A stretch of DNA of 64,000 bases, taken from Citricoccus zhacaiensis. Its GTDB lineage: Bacteria; Actinomycetota; Actinomycetes; Actinomycetales; Micrococcaceae. Below the pieces are notes generated by a model. That model saw only the letters and a program-made list of their open reading frames with translations, made no database searches and had not been told where the DNA came from. Below, in pieces: positions 1-9,700 of this stretch. Numbering within the stretch: position 1 is the stretch's first letter; every line of letters starts with the position of its first letter. The position numbers were made by a program, and so were the translations under genes. The stretch spans positions 62,001 through 126,000 of the forward strand of contig NZ_BMLQ01000008.1 in NCBI RefSeq assembly GCF_014645315.1. The letters run 5' to 3'.

Positions 1-70
1 CCAGGCCGAGGGTCGGGACGTCCCGACGATCTCCAACTCCATCGTCAAGAACGAGGGCCCCAAGGTCTGA
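1..70 (+). CDS. C-terminal end of an unidentified protein (partial)
   Basis: An open frame enters from the left edge and stops at the TGA at 68-70. Only 22 residues are visible, ending in SNSIVKNEGPKV. The tail is polar, with no domain or membrane segment to identify it. A strong terminator begins about 60 bases after the stop, which supports this being the real end of a transcription unit. In related genomes uvrB and terC lie near this position, but the visible tail does not resemble the ends of those proteins as I know them, so no function is assigned. Confidence 0.5.
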   Translation, partial: QAEGRDVPTISNSIVKNEGPKV

Positions 71-131
71 GTTCCCTGTGATGGTCCTGCCGAACGTCGT
101 ACTGACGAGCGATCGGTGGATTCCTGAACCT

Positions 132-166
132 GAAGGCCCGCACCGGATACTCCGGTGCGGGCCTTC
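132..166 (+). terminator. Strong intrinsic terminator hairpin
   Basis: A perfect 16-bp stem (132-147 with 151-166) closes on a 3-nt loop and ends in CTTC. It lies between the end of the left-edge gene and the 3' end of the convergent peptidase gene, so it may act in both directions. There is no long U-run, as is usual for high-GC actinobacterial terminators. Confidence 0.85.
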
Positions 167-236
167 TGGCGTTCTCAGGCCTCGGCCACGGGCAGGCTTC
201 GATTGCGGAGAGCCGCTGGTCAGAGAGAGCGGTCGG

Positions 237-1781
237 TCAGAGGGAGCCGTCGGTCAGGGACAACAACCGGCGCAGGATCGCGGGACCGTCATCCCCGATG
301 CCGTCATGATGGAACTCGTCGGTCTCCCACACTCGCAACCCGCGCACACGGGACGCGGTCTCCAGGGAGAGGTCCCGGTCCACGTAGACATCGTGGGTGT
401 AGACGGCGGCGGCCGTCGGGACGGTATTGGCGGCCAAGGCCTCCGGGTCGTACAAGGGACCCCAATCGGTACGGCGTGCCAACTCCTCGGTCACGGACTG
501 CAGTGACCCGAGGGCGGGGTCCAGATCCGCATACCAGTCGAAGACCATCTCCCCGGTGAGCAGCGGGTGTGCGGTCCGGTCCGGGTCGAAGTCCGCGAGG
601 TCGGGGGACGACCGCAGGACGCGTTGGGCGGCCCATGCCGTGTCCGTGGCATCCTCCGGCGGTGAAGCCGGCTGTGCCGCCGGTGGCAGTTCGGGCTGCG
701 TCCGCGAGACCTGAGCCGGCTGGGCGTAGATGGACTCGTGCATCACCAGATAGAGCGGATTCGTGGCCCGGGTGACCTGCTGGTACAGGCCGTGCAGGAA
801 GGTGTCGGTGAGGGTGTGGGTGAGGGCTTCGGTGCAGGTCCCCGCGGCGACCGGCTGCGGTTCGAACGCCTCCTGGAGCAGGTAGTGCAGCTGGTCCATC
901 CGGGTGTTGCCGCCGAGGAACATCCCCAGCATCTGGACGCGTCCCACCGTGACGGGCGACCCGTCCGGGAGTACCACCGACGGCGCGGCCCCCGTCTCGC
1001 CGGCACGAACGGCATCGTAGACGCGGGCCAGGATCTGACGGTCCTCGGGAAAACGCCCGAAGTACTCCTCGTTGCGCGCACGCATGCGCTGATAGGTGGC
1101 GCGGTAGACGCGGGCCGGGGGGCCGTCCAGTGGCGCGAGGCCACCGGTGATGAGAGCGCGGGACATCCCCTCGGGGTGCCACGACAGGTAGCTCAGCGTG
1201 CAGAACCCGCCGAAGCTCTGCCCGAAGACCGTCCACGGCTCCGCACCGAGCAGTAGCCGGATCAGCTCGGCATCCTGCACGATGGAGGGTGCCCGGAAGT
1301 GCACCAGGTAGTCCGCCTGCTCCTCGGGCGTGCCGATCAGGGGCAGCGTGTTGCGGTTGGCGGGGGTGGACAGACCGGTGCCGCGCTGGTCCAGCATCAG
1401 GATCCGGAACCGCTGGGATGCCTCCTTCATCCACCCGCCCAGCTGGGCCTGGCGCACGCCCTTGCCCCCGGGCCCGCCCTGCAGGAACAACAGCCACGGC
1501 AGACCGTGCTCTGCGCCGGATGCCCAGTCCTCTGCCGAACTGTCCAGGGGCGCTGTGCTGTCCGGGTGGACGCCGGAGACGTACTCGCGGGCGTACACTC
1601 GGATCAGCGACTCCTCCGGCCGGGCATGGTCCAACGGCAGCTCGAACCAGTGGTCGGTGATCCGTGTCCCGTCCAGCAATTGAGCCGCCGGGCCGGCGCG
1701 GTGGGTACACGCACCCGAGGCGATCACCTCGGCCGGCCGCGCAAAGGTGCGGGGGTCACCGGTGCAGCTCACACTGTCCAC
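237..1781 (-). CDS. Alpha/beta hydrolase, proline iminopeptidase-like (peptidase family S33)
   Basis: A 514-residue alpha/beta-hydrolase. The GQSFGG nucleophile elbow carries the presumed catalytic serine. QRGTGLSTP, just before the cap domain, is typical of prolyl aminopeptidases, and a late DEFHHDG segment near the C-terminus could supply the catalytic histidine. Family members release N-terminal proline or short peptides in the cytosol. The protein is longer than classical PIP (about 310 residues) and fits the long actinobacterial S33 group. The GTG start at 1781 overlaps the end of the helicase gene by 13 bases, so the two are probably co-transcribed. A start some 35 codons downstream is possible, because conservation begins near DGTRITDHWFELP. 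Exact substrate unknown. Confidence 0.85.
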   Translation of the reverse strand: MDSVSCTGDPRTFARPAEVIASGACTHRAGPAAQLLDGTRITDHWFELPLDHARPEESLIRVYAREYVSGVHPDSTAPLDSSAEDWASGAEHGLPWLLFLQGGPGGKGVRQAQLGGWMKEASQRFRILMLDQRGTGLSTPANRNTLPLIGTPEEQADYLVHFRAPSIVQDAELIRLLLGAEPWTVFGQSFGGFCTLSYLSWHPEGMSRALITGGLAPLDGPPARVYRATYQRMRARNEEYFGRFPEDRQILARVYDAVRAGETGAAPSVVLPDGSPVTVGRVQMLGMFLGGNTRMDQLHYLLQEAFEPQPVAAGTCTEALTHTLTDTFLHGLYQQVTRATNPLYLVMHESIYAQPAQVSRTQPELPPAAQPASPPEDATDTAWAAQRVLRSSPDLADFDPDRTAHPLLTGEMVFDWYADLDPALGSLQSVTEELARRTDWGPLYDPEALAANTVPTAAAVYTHDVYVDRDLSLETASRVRGLRVWETDEFHHDGIGDDGPAILRRLLSLTDGSL

Positions 1782-4423
1782 CCAGGCTCCGGGGCGCCCA
1801 CGGACACCACGTGCACCACGGGGTGGGCGGCCTCATCCGAGGCGTCCAGGTCGACGAGGGCGTTGATTCCCCAGTCCAGGTGGCCCTCCGGGTCGACGAG
1901 GACCTGCCGGACCGTCCACCAACGGGAGCCGGAGACGCCGGCCGGGGCGCCGCCGTCGGGCCCCGGCTGGGGCGTGGTGTCCACGCGGAAGTACTGGGGT
2001 CCGCGGGCGGTGGGGCCGTCGTCGATGTCCTCGTAGTCCCCGAAGTAGCCGTCCAGCGCATCCGCCCAGTCGTCGGCGGAGAACGAATCACCGGCGTCCT
2101 TGCCGAGCTCGGCGAGGGCACCGTCCTGCTCATCGCCGAACAGCCGCACCCGGCGGAACAGGGCGTTGCGGACCATCACGGTGAAGACCGGCTTGTTGGA
2201 GGTGAGGCGTGGCGGCTCCGGCGGGGCCAACTGCTCGTGGTCCTTCTTCAGTTCCTCGATGTCCCCGGCCAGCAGGTCCTCCCACTCCTCGATGAGTGAG
2301 GAGTCCGTCTGCTTGACGATCTCGTCCAGCCAGGCCACCAGGATGTCGAGTTCCTCGTCCCGGTCGTCCTGCGGGATGGTCTGCTTGAGCGCCTTGACGG
2401 CATCGGTCAGGTAGCGCAGCAGCACCCCCTCGGAGCGGGACAGCCCGTAGAAGTTCACGTAGTCGCCGAAGCCCATGGCGCGCTCGTACATGTCCCGGAC
2501 CACGGACTTCGGGGTCAGCTCGAAGTCATGGAGCCAGGGGGCGGAGGCGCTGTACAGCTCGAACTGCTGCTCGAGCAGTTCGGCCAGCGGCATCGGGTAC
2601 GTGACCTCATCGAGGGCGTTCATGCGGTCCGTATAGTCCATGCCCTCGGCCTTCATGGCCGCCACTGCCTCACCGCGAGCCTTCTTGACCTGGGCCGAGA
2701 GCACCTGACGGGGAGGCTCGAGGGTCGCCTCCACGATGGAGACCATGTCCAGGGCGTAACCCGGGTCGGCCGGATCGAGCAGGTCGAAGGCGGCGAGGGC
2801 GAAGGGGGAGAGGGGTTGGTTGAGAGCGAAGTTCGGCTGCAGCTCGACGGTGAGGTCCACGGTGCGGCCCTCGGCGTCCGGCTCGGGCAGTTTCTCCACC
2901 ACGCCGGTGGCCAGCAGTTCGCGGAAGATGCCCAGGGAACGGCGCATGTGGGCGGCCTGCTTGGCCGGGGTCTCGTGACTGTTGCGCAGCATCCGGCGGA
3001 CCGCGATGACCGGATCGCCCGGGCGGTCGAGGATGTTCAGCAGCATCGAGTGACTGATGCGCATCTGGCTGCTCATGGCCTCGGGCTCGGCTGAGATGAG
3101 CTTCTCGAAGGTGGCCTTGCCCCAGGAGACGAAGCCCTTCGGCGGCGTCTTCTTCGGGGAGGACTTCGTGGACTGCTTCATGCGCTTGCTGCGCTCGGCC
3201 TCGTCCTTGATGTTCGCGAACTTGGCGGCCGCCTTCTGCTGGGCCTTGGCATTCTCGATGACGTGCTCGGGGGCCTGCACCACCACCAGCCCCGAGGTGT
3301 CATAGCCGGCGCGGCCGGCCCGTCCGGCGATCTGGTGGAACTCGCGGGCGTGCAGGATGCGGGTGCGCTGACCGTCGTACTTGCTCAGGGCCGTGATGAG
3401 CACGGTGCGGATCGGCACGTTGATGCCCACGCCGAGGGTGTCCGTGCCGCAGATGACCTTCAGCAGCCCCTCCTGGGCCAGACGTTCCACGAGCCGGCGG
3501 TACTTGGGCAGCATCCCGGCATGGTGGACGCCGATGCCGGCCCGGACCAGTCGGTTGAGGGTCTTGCCGAAGCCGGCGGAGAACCTGAAGCCGGCGATCC
3601 GCTCCGCGATGGCATCCTTCTCCTCGCGGGTCGCCACGGACACGGAGGACAGGGACTGGGCCCGTTCGACGGCGTCCAGCTGGGAGAAGTGGACCACGTA
3701 GACCGGTGCCTGCCGGGTCTCCACGAGCTCGGCGACCTTGTCCTGCACCTGCTCCTCGGACCATTCATAGGTCAGGGGGATGGGCCGCTCCGCGTGCGCG
3801 ACAGTGGTGGTGGTCCGACCCGTCCGTGCGGTCAGGTCCTCCTCGAACCGGGTGGTGTCCCCGAGCGTGGCGCTCATCAGCAGGAACTGCGCCTGCGGCA
3901 GCTCCAGCAGGGGCACCTGCCACGCCCAACCGCGCTGGGGATCGGCGTAGAAGTGGAACTCGTCCATGACCACCGGCCCCACGTCCAGGCCGGACCCCTC
4001 CCGCAGGGCCTGGTTCGCGAGGATCTCGGCCGTGCAGCAGATGATCGGGGCGTCTCCGTTCACGGAGGAGTCGCCCGTCACCATGCCGACGTGGTCTGCG
4101 CCGAAGATCTCCACCAGGGCGAAGAACTTCTCCGAGACCAGCGCCTTGATCGGGGCCGTGTAGTAGGTCCGCTGGCCGGTGGCCAGGGCCTGGAAGTGGG
4201 CGGCGATGGCCACCATGGACTTACCGGAGCCGGTGGGGGTGGCCAGGATGACGTTGTGGCCCTGCACGAGTTCCATGACCGCCTCGTCCTGCGCGGGATA
4301 CAGGGAGATGTCCCGGGACTGGGACCACTCGAGGAAACCCTCGTACACGGCATCGGGGGAGAGGCGTTCCGGTGCGGTCGCGGGGCCGCCGGCGGGAGAG
4401 GGAATCAAGTCGGAGAGCAACAT
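1769..4423 (-). CDS. DEAD/DEAH-box RNA/DNA helicase with DUF3516 C-terminal region
   Basis: An 884-residue superfamily 2 helicase. Walker A is ATPTGSGKS (residues 61-69), motif II is DEFH (154-157), motif III is SAT (184-186) and motif VI is QIAGRAGRAGYD (364-375). The lysine-rich stretch near 410-425 and the long C-terminal half match the actinobacterial DUF3516 helicase family, which is related to Ski2/Mtr4-like RNA helicases. The role is probably ATP-driven unwinding in RNA turnover, though the family's substrate is not firmly known. A -10 hexamer TAAGCT lies 7 nt before the ATG at 4423, so the transcript is likely leaderless. The 3' end overlaps the peptidase start. Confidence 0.9.
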   Translation of the reverse strand: MLLSDLIPSPAGGPATAPERLSPDAVYEGFLEWSQSRDISLYPAQDEAVMELVQGHNVILATPTGSGKSMVAIAAHFQALATGQRTYYTAPIKALVSEKFFALVEIFGADHVGMVTGDSSVNGDAPIICCTAEILANQALREGSGLDVGPVVMDEFHFYADPQRGWAWQVPLLELPQAQFLLMSATLGDTTRFEEDLTARTGRTTTTVAHAERPIPLTYEWSEEQVQDKVAELVETRQAPVYVVHFSQLDAVERAQSLSSVSVATREEKDAIAERIAGFRFSAGFGKTLNRLVRAGIGVHHAGMLPKYRRLVERLAQEGLLKVICGTDTLGVGINVPIRTVLITALSKYDGQRTRILHAREFHQIAGRAGRAGYDTSGLVVVQAPEHVIENAKAQQKAAAKFANIKDEAERSKRMKQSTKSSPKKTPPKGFVSWGKATFEKLISAEPEAMSSQMRISHSMLLNILDRPGDPVIAVRRMLRNSHETPAKQAAHMRRSLGIFRELLATGVVEKLPEPDAEGRTVDLTVELQPNFALNQPLSPFALAAFDLLDPADPGYALDMVSIVEATLEPPRQVLSAQVKKARGEAVAAMKAEGMDYTDRMNALDEVTYPMPLAELLEQQFELYSASAPWLHDFELTPKSVVRDMYERAMGFGDYVNFYGLSRSEGVLLRYLTDAVKALKQTIPQDDRDEELDILVAWLDEIVKQTDSSLIEEWEDLLAGDIEELKKDHEQLAPPEPPRLTSNKPVFTVMVRNALFRRVRLFGDEQDGALAELGKDAGDSFSADDWADALDGYFGDYEDIDDGPTARGPQYFRVDTTPQPGPDGGAPAGVSGSRWWTVRQVLVDPEGHLDWGINALVDLDASDEAAHPVVHVVSVGAPEPGWTV

Positions 4424-4430
4424 TACGTCC

Positions 4431-4436
4431 AGCTTA
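4431..4436 (-). promoter_or_regulatory. -10 element of the helicase promoter (leaderless)
   Basis: On the minus strand TAAGCT sits 7 nt upstream of the helicase ATG, placing the transcription start on the start codon. No clear -35 is seen. Confidence 0.55.
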
Positions 4437-4455
4437 CGTCGCGCCGGGGACGCGC

Positions 4456-4461
4456 TAGCGT
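4456..4461 (+). promoter_or_regulatory. -10 element of the tam promoter (leaderless)
   Basis: TAGCGT ends 6 nt before the ATG at 4468, in the short divergent gap shared with the helicase. The spacing predicts a leaderless mRNA. Confidence 0.5.
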
Positions 4462-4467
4462 GGGAGC

Positions 4468-5313
4468 ATGCAGGACTTCACCTGGGATCCCCAGCAGTAC
4501 ACCGTCTTCGCCGACCGCCGGGCCCGGCCGTTCCGTGACCTCACGGCGAGGGTCCGGGCCACGGACCCGAAGACCGTGGTGGACCTGGGCTGTGGACCCG
4601 GCAATATGACGCGGACCCTGGCCGAGCGTTGGCCGGGCGCCCGCGTGATCGGCCTGGACTCCTCTGCGGACATGGTGGCCTCCGCCCAGCAGATGGCCGC
4701 GGAGTCGGGAGCGCCGGACAACCTGGAGTTCGCTCAGGTGGATGCCGAGCGCTGGGCACCGGACGCCGAGGTGGACGTGATCGTGTCCAATGCCATGCTG
4801 CAGTGGATCCCGGACCACCGGCAACTGGTGCGCGGGTGGCTCGAGGCCCTGAAGCCCGGGGCCTGGTTCGCGGTGCAGGTCCCCGGTAACTTCGCCGCCC
4901 CCTCGCATGCCACCATCGCGGAGATGTCCCGCCGCCCCGAGTTCGAGGACGCCCTGGAGGGCGTGGTGGAACGGGAGTCGGTCTACACCACGGACGAGTA
5001 CCTGGAGACCCTGATCGCAGCGGGCTTCGAGGCGGACATCTGGGAGACCACCTACAGCCAGCCCCTCAGCGGACCGGATCCGGTGTACGACTGGGTCCGC
5101 GGCGCGGCCCTGCGTCCCTCCCTGCAGCGGCTGGAGGCCGCCGACCGGCGTGATGGCACCAACCTCCAGGAGCGGTACATCGAGGAGTACCGGCGGATCA
5201 TGCGCGAGTCGTACCCGACCTACACCACGCCCGAAGGCGTGCGGCTGACGGACTACCCGTTCCGCCGCATCTTCATCGTGGGTGTGAAGAACGACCTCTC
5301 GCCCAGCATCTGA
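4468..5313 (+). CDS. tam: Trans-aconitate 2-methyltransferase
   Basis: A 281-residue class I SAM-dependent methyltransferase. The SAM-binding motif VVDLGCGPGN spans residues 37-46, an acidic residue follows the second strand (GLDSSADM), and QWIPDH is typical of Tam proteins. The family esterifies trans-aconitate, a spontaneous by-product of cis-aconitate that inhibits aconitase, in the cytosol. Length and motif order match the family closely. The gene is divergent from the helicase, 44 bases away, and convergent with the MBL-fold gene. Substrate is inferred from family resemblance; another small carboxylate is possible. Confidence 0.85.
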   Translation: MQDFTWDPQQYTVFADRRARPFRDLTARVRATDPKTVVDLGCGPGNMTRTLAERWPGARVIGLDSSADMVASAQQMAAESGAPDNLEFAQVDAERWAPDAEVDVIVSNAMLQWIPDHRQLVRGWLEALKPGAWFAVQVPGNFAAPSHATIAEMSRRPEFEDALEGVVERESVYTTDEYLETLIAAGFEADIWETTYSQPLSGPDPVYDWVRGAALRPSLQRLEAADRRDGTNLQERYIEEYRRIMRESYPTYTTPEGVRLTDYPFRRIFIVGVKNDLSPSI

Positions 5314-5357
5314 GCTCAACTCCGGGACGGTGACGTCAGGTCACCGCCGCCTCGGGC

Positions 5358-6038
5358 CTACCATCCGCGTGCGCGCCAGTCCCCGAGGTGGGGGCGTTCC
5401 GTGCCCAAGGTGGTCGCGTCACCGTGGCCGGGATGGACGATCATGTCATCCGGATACTGCTCGAACAACCGCTCCACCACGTCCGTGAACAGCGAGTCGA
5501 AGCGGTCCGGGTCCTGCTGCGTGTTCCCCACGCCTCCGGGGAACAGGCTGTCACCCGAGAAGCAGAGCGGCGGCCCGTCCTCCGGCTCGTAGACCAGCGC
5601 CACGGAGCCCGGGGTATGCCCGCGGAGCCCGACGACGGCCATCGAGATCCCGTCGAACGTCGCCGTATCGCCGTGGTTCAGCAGGACCTTCGCGGGCACG
5701 CCGGTCTCCCGCTCGATGGCATCGGCATCGTCCACGCCGGCCGCGGTCGGGACCCCCGTGGCCTCCACGACCTCGGCCAGGGCCCGAATGTGGTCCCAGT
5801 GCTGGTGGGTCGTGATGATCACGGCCAGCTTGAGCTCACAGGGGGTGTCGTCCTTCGCCGACTGCAGCAGCTCACTGACGGCCACGGCGTCGTCCGCGGC
5901 ATCGATCAGCACCTGGGTCCCGGACGTCTTCGAGGTGAGGACGTACACGTTGTTGGCCATGTCGGAGACCGACCGCTGGCGGACCGTCACCCGGGGCAGA
6001 TCGTGCAGCAACCGGATGGGGGAGGTGGATGAAGGCAT
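5358..6038 (-). CDS. MBL-fold metallo-hydrolase (hydroxyacylglutathione hydrolase-like)
   Basis: A 226-residue metallo-beta-lactamase-fold protein. The metal-binding signature THQHWDH (HxHxDH) is clear, followed by a GHTPGS motif, an FSGDSLFPGG motif and a late HPGHGD segment, in the order found in glyoxalase II-like enzymes. It probably hydrolyses a thioester or similar small substrate using two metal ions. I take the ATG at 6038 as the start, because TAGACT lies exactly 7 nt upstream; the frame extends 10 codons further without support. In related genomes this gene also sits just upstream of uvrA. The thiol partner in an actinobacterium would more likely be mycothiol or another thiol than glutathione. 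Confidence 0.85.
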   Translation of the reverse strand: MPSSTSPIRLLHDLPRVTVRQRSVSDMANNVYVLTSKTSGTQVLIDAADDAVAVSELLQSAKDDTPCELKLAVIITTHQHWDHIRALAEVVEATGVPTAAGVDDADAIERETGVPAKVLLNHGDTATFDGISMAVVGLRGHTPGSVALVYEPEDGPPLCFSGDSLFPGGVGNTQQDPDRFDSLFTDVVERLFEQYPDDMIVHPGHGDATTLGTERPHLGDWRARGW

Positions 6039-6045
6039 GAGCCAT

Positions 6046-6051
6046 AGTCTA
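6046..6051 (-). promoter_or_regulatory. -10 element of the MBL-hydrolase promoter (leaderless)
   Basis: On the minus strand TAGACT is separated by 7 nt from the ATG at 6038. This both supports that start and predicts a leaderless transcript. Confidence 0.6.
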
Positions 6052-6170
6052 AGGACGTTGACCGCCACCGGGGCAAGCCCGAATCAGGGGTCAAGTCTTG
6101 ATCCCCGCAGCTCCATTCCTTGGATCGCCTCAGGTCTTGGCGGGGACGGCCTCGCGTCCTGGCGCTCGGA

Positions 6171-6186
6171 TAAGGTGTCTGGACAC
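6171..6186 (+). promoter_or_regulatory. Promoter and candidate operator of the GntR-type regulator
   Basis: A -10-like TAAGGT (6171-6176) overlaps an inverted repeat GTGTC-TG-GACAC (6175-6186). The repeat covers the expected transcription start, about 47-50 bases before the GntR start codon. GntR regulators often repress themselves through such sites, so this is a candidate autoregulatory operator. It is inferred from position and symmetry only. Confidence 0.4.
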
Positions 6187-6232
6187 ACAGTCACCGGGCA
6201 AGACACTGGACACCACGGAATGCGGGGGACAC

Positions 6233-6706
6233 ATGGCGGCACGGGGCACATCAGGCCAACCGAAGGGTCCGGCGCAGCCGAAGGATCCATCTGCGGGTAC
6301 GCCCCCGGCGAAGCTGCCCGCCACACCGGTGCCTGCGTGGCTGGTCAGCGCCCTGTCCATCAACACCGGCTCGACCGTCCCGCCCTATGAGCAGGTGCGG
6401 ACCGGACTCCTCGACCTCATCCACCGCAAGAGGCTTCCGGTCGGCAGCAAGCTGCCCACGGTGCGTGCGCTGGCCTCGGCCCTGGGCGTGGCCGCGAACA
6501 CCGTCGCCCGCGCGTACAAGGAACTGGAGCAGGCCGCCGTCGTGACCGCCCGGCCCCGGCTGGGGACCGTGGTGGCGCAGGGCAATGACACGGCAGAGTC
6601 CCAACTCGCCGCCGCGGCGGTCGCCTATGCCCAGGTCGCGCGTACCCTCGGGTACGGTCCGCGTGAGGCGACGCGGCAACTCGAGGCCGTGTTCCCGGCC
6701 TCCTGA
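6233..6706 (+). CDS. GntR-family transcriptional regulator (YhcF/YtrA-like, short)
   Basis: A 157-residue protein. The winged helix occupies residues of about 43-115: [14 protein letters not shown], then [27 protein letters not shown], which is the classic GntR helix-turn-helix. The short C-terminal tail is too small for an effector-binding FCD or UTRA domain, so it fits the YtrA/YhcF subfamily, which often controls membrane or ABC functions. The first 40 residues are Pro/Ala/Gly-rich and probably disordered. The ATG at 6233 is chosen because GGGGG lies 6-10 bases before it; the frame is open upstream. It lies between the MBL gene and uvrA, and no obvious target is adjacent. Confidence 0.85.
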   Translation: MAARGTSGQPKGPAQPKDPSAGTPPAKLPATPVPAWLVSALSINTGSTVPPYEQVRTGLLDLIHRKRLPVGSKLPTVRALASALGVAANTVARAYKELEQAAVVTARPRLGTVVAQGNDTAESQLAAAAVAYAQVARTLGYGPREATRQLEAVFPAS

Positions 6707-6732
6707 CAGAGAATTCGCTCAGGGCCGACGAT

Positions 6733-6748
6733 TCGAAGAGGTGTTCGA
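6733..6748 (+). promoter_or_regulatory. LexA (SOS) box upstream of uvrA
   Basis: TCGAAG-AGGT-GTTCGA matches the actinobacterial/Bacillus-type LexA box TCGAAC-N4-GTTCGA at 11 of 12 defined positions. It lies about 14 bases upstream of the uvrA -10 element, over the -35 region, as expected for LexA repression. This makes uvrA a DNA-damage-inducible gene here. Confidence 0.88.
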
Positions 6749-6761
6749 AGCCTCTCTGCCA

Positions 6762-6767
6762 TACAGT
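6762..6767 (+). promoter_or_regulatory. -10 element of the uvrA promoter (leaderless)
   Basis: TACAGT ends 7 nt before the GTG at 6775. Together with the LexA box over the -35 region it predicts initiation on that GTG, and so selects it over the in-frame GTG at 6766, which overlaps the hexamer. Confidence 0.6.
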
Positions 6768-6774
6768 GGATTCC

Positions 6775-9700
6775 GTGCCGAAATCCCTCACGACTCCCGA
6801 CTCCGATACGGTTCCCGCCACGTCCGCGTCCTCCACGTCCCGCAATTCCCGTGGTCTCGCCTCCGGCCCCGCAAGTGGGGCGCACCGCCATGATCCGGAC
6901 CGGATCGTGGTCAAGGGTGCCCGCGAGCACAACCTGAAGAACGTGGACCTGGACATCCCGCGCGATGCGCTGGTCGTCTTCACCGGGCTCTCTGGCTCGG
7001 GCAAGTCCTCCCTCGCCTTCGACACGATCTTCGCGGAGGGCCAGCGCCGCTACGTGGAATCACTGTCCTCCTATGCGCGCATGTTCCTCGGCCGGGTGGA
7101 CAAGCCCTCCGTGGACTTCATCGAGGGTCTGTCCCCGGCGGTCTCGATCGACCAGAAGTCCACGAACCGCAACCCGCGCTCCACGGTCGGGACCATCACC
7201 GAGGTCTACGACTACATGCGCCTGCTGTGGGCACGTATCGGCATCCCGCACTGCCCCGAGTGCGGCGAGCCGGCCAGCAGGCAGTCGCCACAGCAGATCG
7301 TGGACCAGCTCAGCGAGCTGCCCGCCAAGACCCGTTTCCAGGTGCTCGCCCCCGTGGCCCGGGGACGCAAGGGCGAATTCGTGGATGTCTTCACCGATCT
7401 CGCCACCCAGGGCTTCTCCCGGGCGATCGTGGACGGTGAACTCATCCAGCTGTCCGACCCTCCGAAGCTGAAGAAGCAGGTCAAGCACACCATCGCCGTG
7501 GTGGTGGACCGCCTGGCCATGAAGGACGGCATCCGCCAGCGCCTCACCGACTCGGTGGAGACCGCCCTGAACCTGGCCGACGGCCTCGTGGTCATCGACT
7601 TCGTGGACGTGGACGCCGCCGTGGACCCGGCCAAGGCCAACGCGGGCGAGTGGGACGCGTTCGATGCCGAGGGGACGCCCAAGTTCCGCTCGTTCTCGGA
7701 GAAGCTGTCCTGCCCCAACGGTCACCAGCTGACCATCGACGAGATCGAGCCCCGTTCCTTCTCCTTCAACAACCCCTTCGGCGCATGCACGGTCTGTACC
7801 GGTATCGGCACCAAGCTGGAGGTGGACGAGGACCTCGTGGTCCCGGACCAGGACAAGACCCTCCTGGAGGGGGCCATCGCCCCCTGGTCGATCGGCAAGT
7901 CGACCTCGGAGTACTGGCAGCGGCTGCTCTCCGGCCTGGCCAGCGAGGTCGGCTTCGGCATGGATGTGCCGTGGAAGGATCTGCCGGCCGCTGCCCGCAA
8001 GGCCGTCCTGCACGGCAAGGACTTCAAGGTCGAGGTGTCCTACCGGAACCGCTTCGGCCGCGAACGCCGGTACACCACCGGCTTCGAGGGGGTCATCGAC
8101 TACATCCACCGCAAGCACCTCGAGACCGAGTCGGACCATGCCCGGGACCGCTACGAGTCCTACATGCGGGAGATCCCCTGCGCTGCCTGCAACGGCACCC
8201 GACTGAACCCGACCTCGCTGTCCGTGACCGTCGGCGGGAAGTCCATCTCCGAGACCACGGTCCTGCCGATGCAGGACGCCATCGACTTCTTCGAGCAGCT
8301 CGAGCTGTCCGAACGGGACGTGCAGATCGCGGACCAGGTCCTCAAGGAGATCCTGGCCCGCCTGCACTTCATGCTGGACGTGGGCCTCAACTACCTGAAC
8401 CTGGAGCGGCCGGCCGGAACGCTGTCCGGCGGCGAGGCCCAGCGCATCCGCCTGGCCACCCAGATCGGTTCCGGGCTCGTCGGGGTGCTCTACGTCCTGG
8501 ACGAGCCGTCCATCGGCCTGCACCAGCGGGACAACCGGCGGCTGATCGAGACGCTGCTGCGGCTCCGGGACCTCGGCAACACCCTGATCGTGGTGGAGCA
8601 TGACGAGGACACGATCGCTGAGGCAGACTGGATCGTGGACATCGGCCCCCGGGCCGGTGAGCACGGCGGCGAGGTGGTCCACTCCGGCTCCCTCGAGGGC
8701 TTGAAGGCGAACGAACGCTCGCTGACCGGTGACTACCTGGCCGGGCGGCGCGAGATCGCCCTGCCGGAGCGGCGCCGTCCCCTGGACAAGAATCGGAAGA
8801 TCACCGTGGTCGGGGCGCGGGAGAACAACCTGAAGGACGTCACCGTCGACTTCCCGCTCGGTGTGCTGACCGCCGTGACCGGCGTGTCCGGGTCCGGGAA
8901 GTCCACGCTCGTGAACGAGATCCTCTACAAGGTCCTCGCCAACCAGCTCAACCACGCCAAGCACGTCCCAGGCCGGCACAAGCGGGTCAACGGGCTGGAC
9001 CAGCTGGACAAGGTCGTGCACGTGGACCAGAGTCCGATCGGCCGCACTCCGCGATCCAACCCGGCCACGTACACTGGCGTGTTCGACACCATCCGGAAAC
9101 TCTTCGCGGACACCCAGGAGGCCAAGGTCCGCGGCTATCAGCCCGGGCGCTTCTCCTTCAACATCAAGGGCGGCCGCTGCGAGGCGTGCTCCGGTGACGG
9201 CACCCTCAAGATTGAGATGAACTTCCTGCCGGACGTCTACGTCCCCTGCGAGGTTTGCCACGGCGCCCGGTACAACCGGGAGACCCTCGAAGTCCACTAC
9301 AAGGGCAAGAACATCGCCGAGGTGCTCCAGATGCCGATCGACGAGGCGGCGGACTTCTTCTCCGCCTACACCAAGATCTCGCGCTACCTCAACACCCTGG
9401 TGGATGTCGGACTCGGATACGTCAAGCTGGGCCAGCCCGCCACCACCCTCTCCGGCGGCGAGGCACAGCGGGTCAAGCTCGCGGCGGAGCTCCAGAAGCG
9501 CTCGAACGGCCGGACCATCTACGTGCTGGACGAGCCCACCACCGGTCTGCACTTCGAGGACATCCGCAAGCTGCTGGGCGTGCTGCAGTCCCTCGTGGAG
9601 AAGGGCAACACGGTGATCACGATCGAGCACAACCTGGACGTCATCAAGTCCGCCGACCACGTGATCGATCTCGGCCCGGAGGGCGGGTCCGGCGGCGGCA

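Noticed and set aside
78-506. Long open frames on the plus strand opposite the S33 peptidase
   Set aside because: They overlap a well-supported gene and a terminator, have no domain and only reflect the high GC content.
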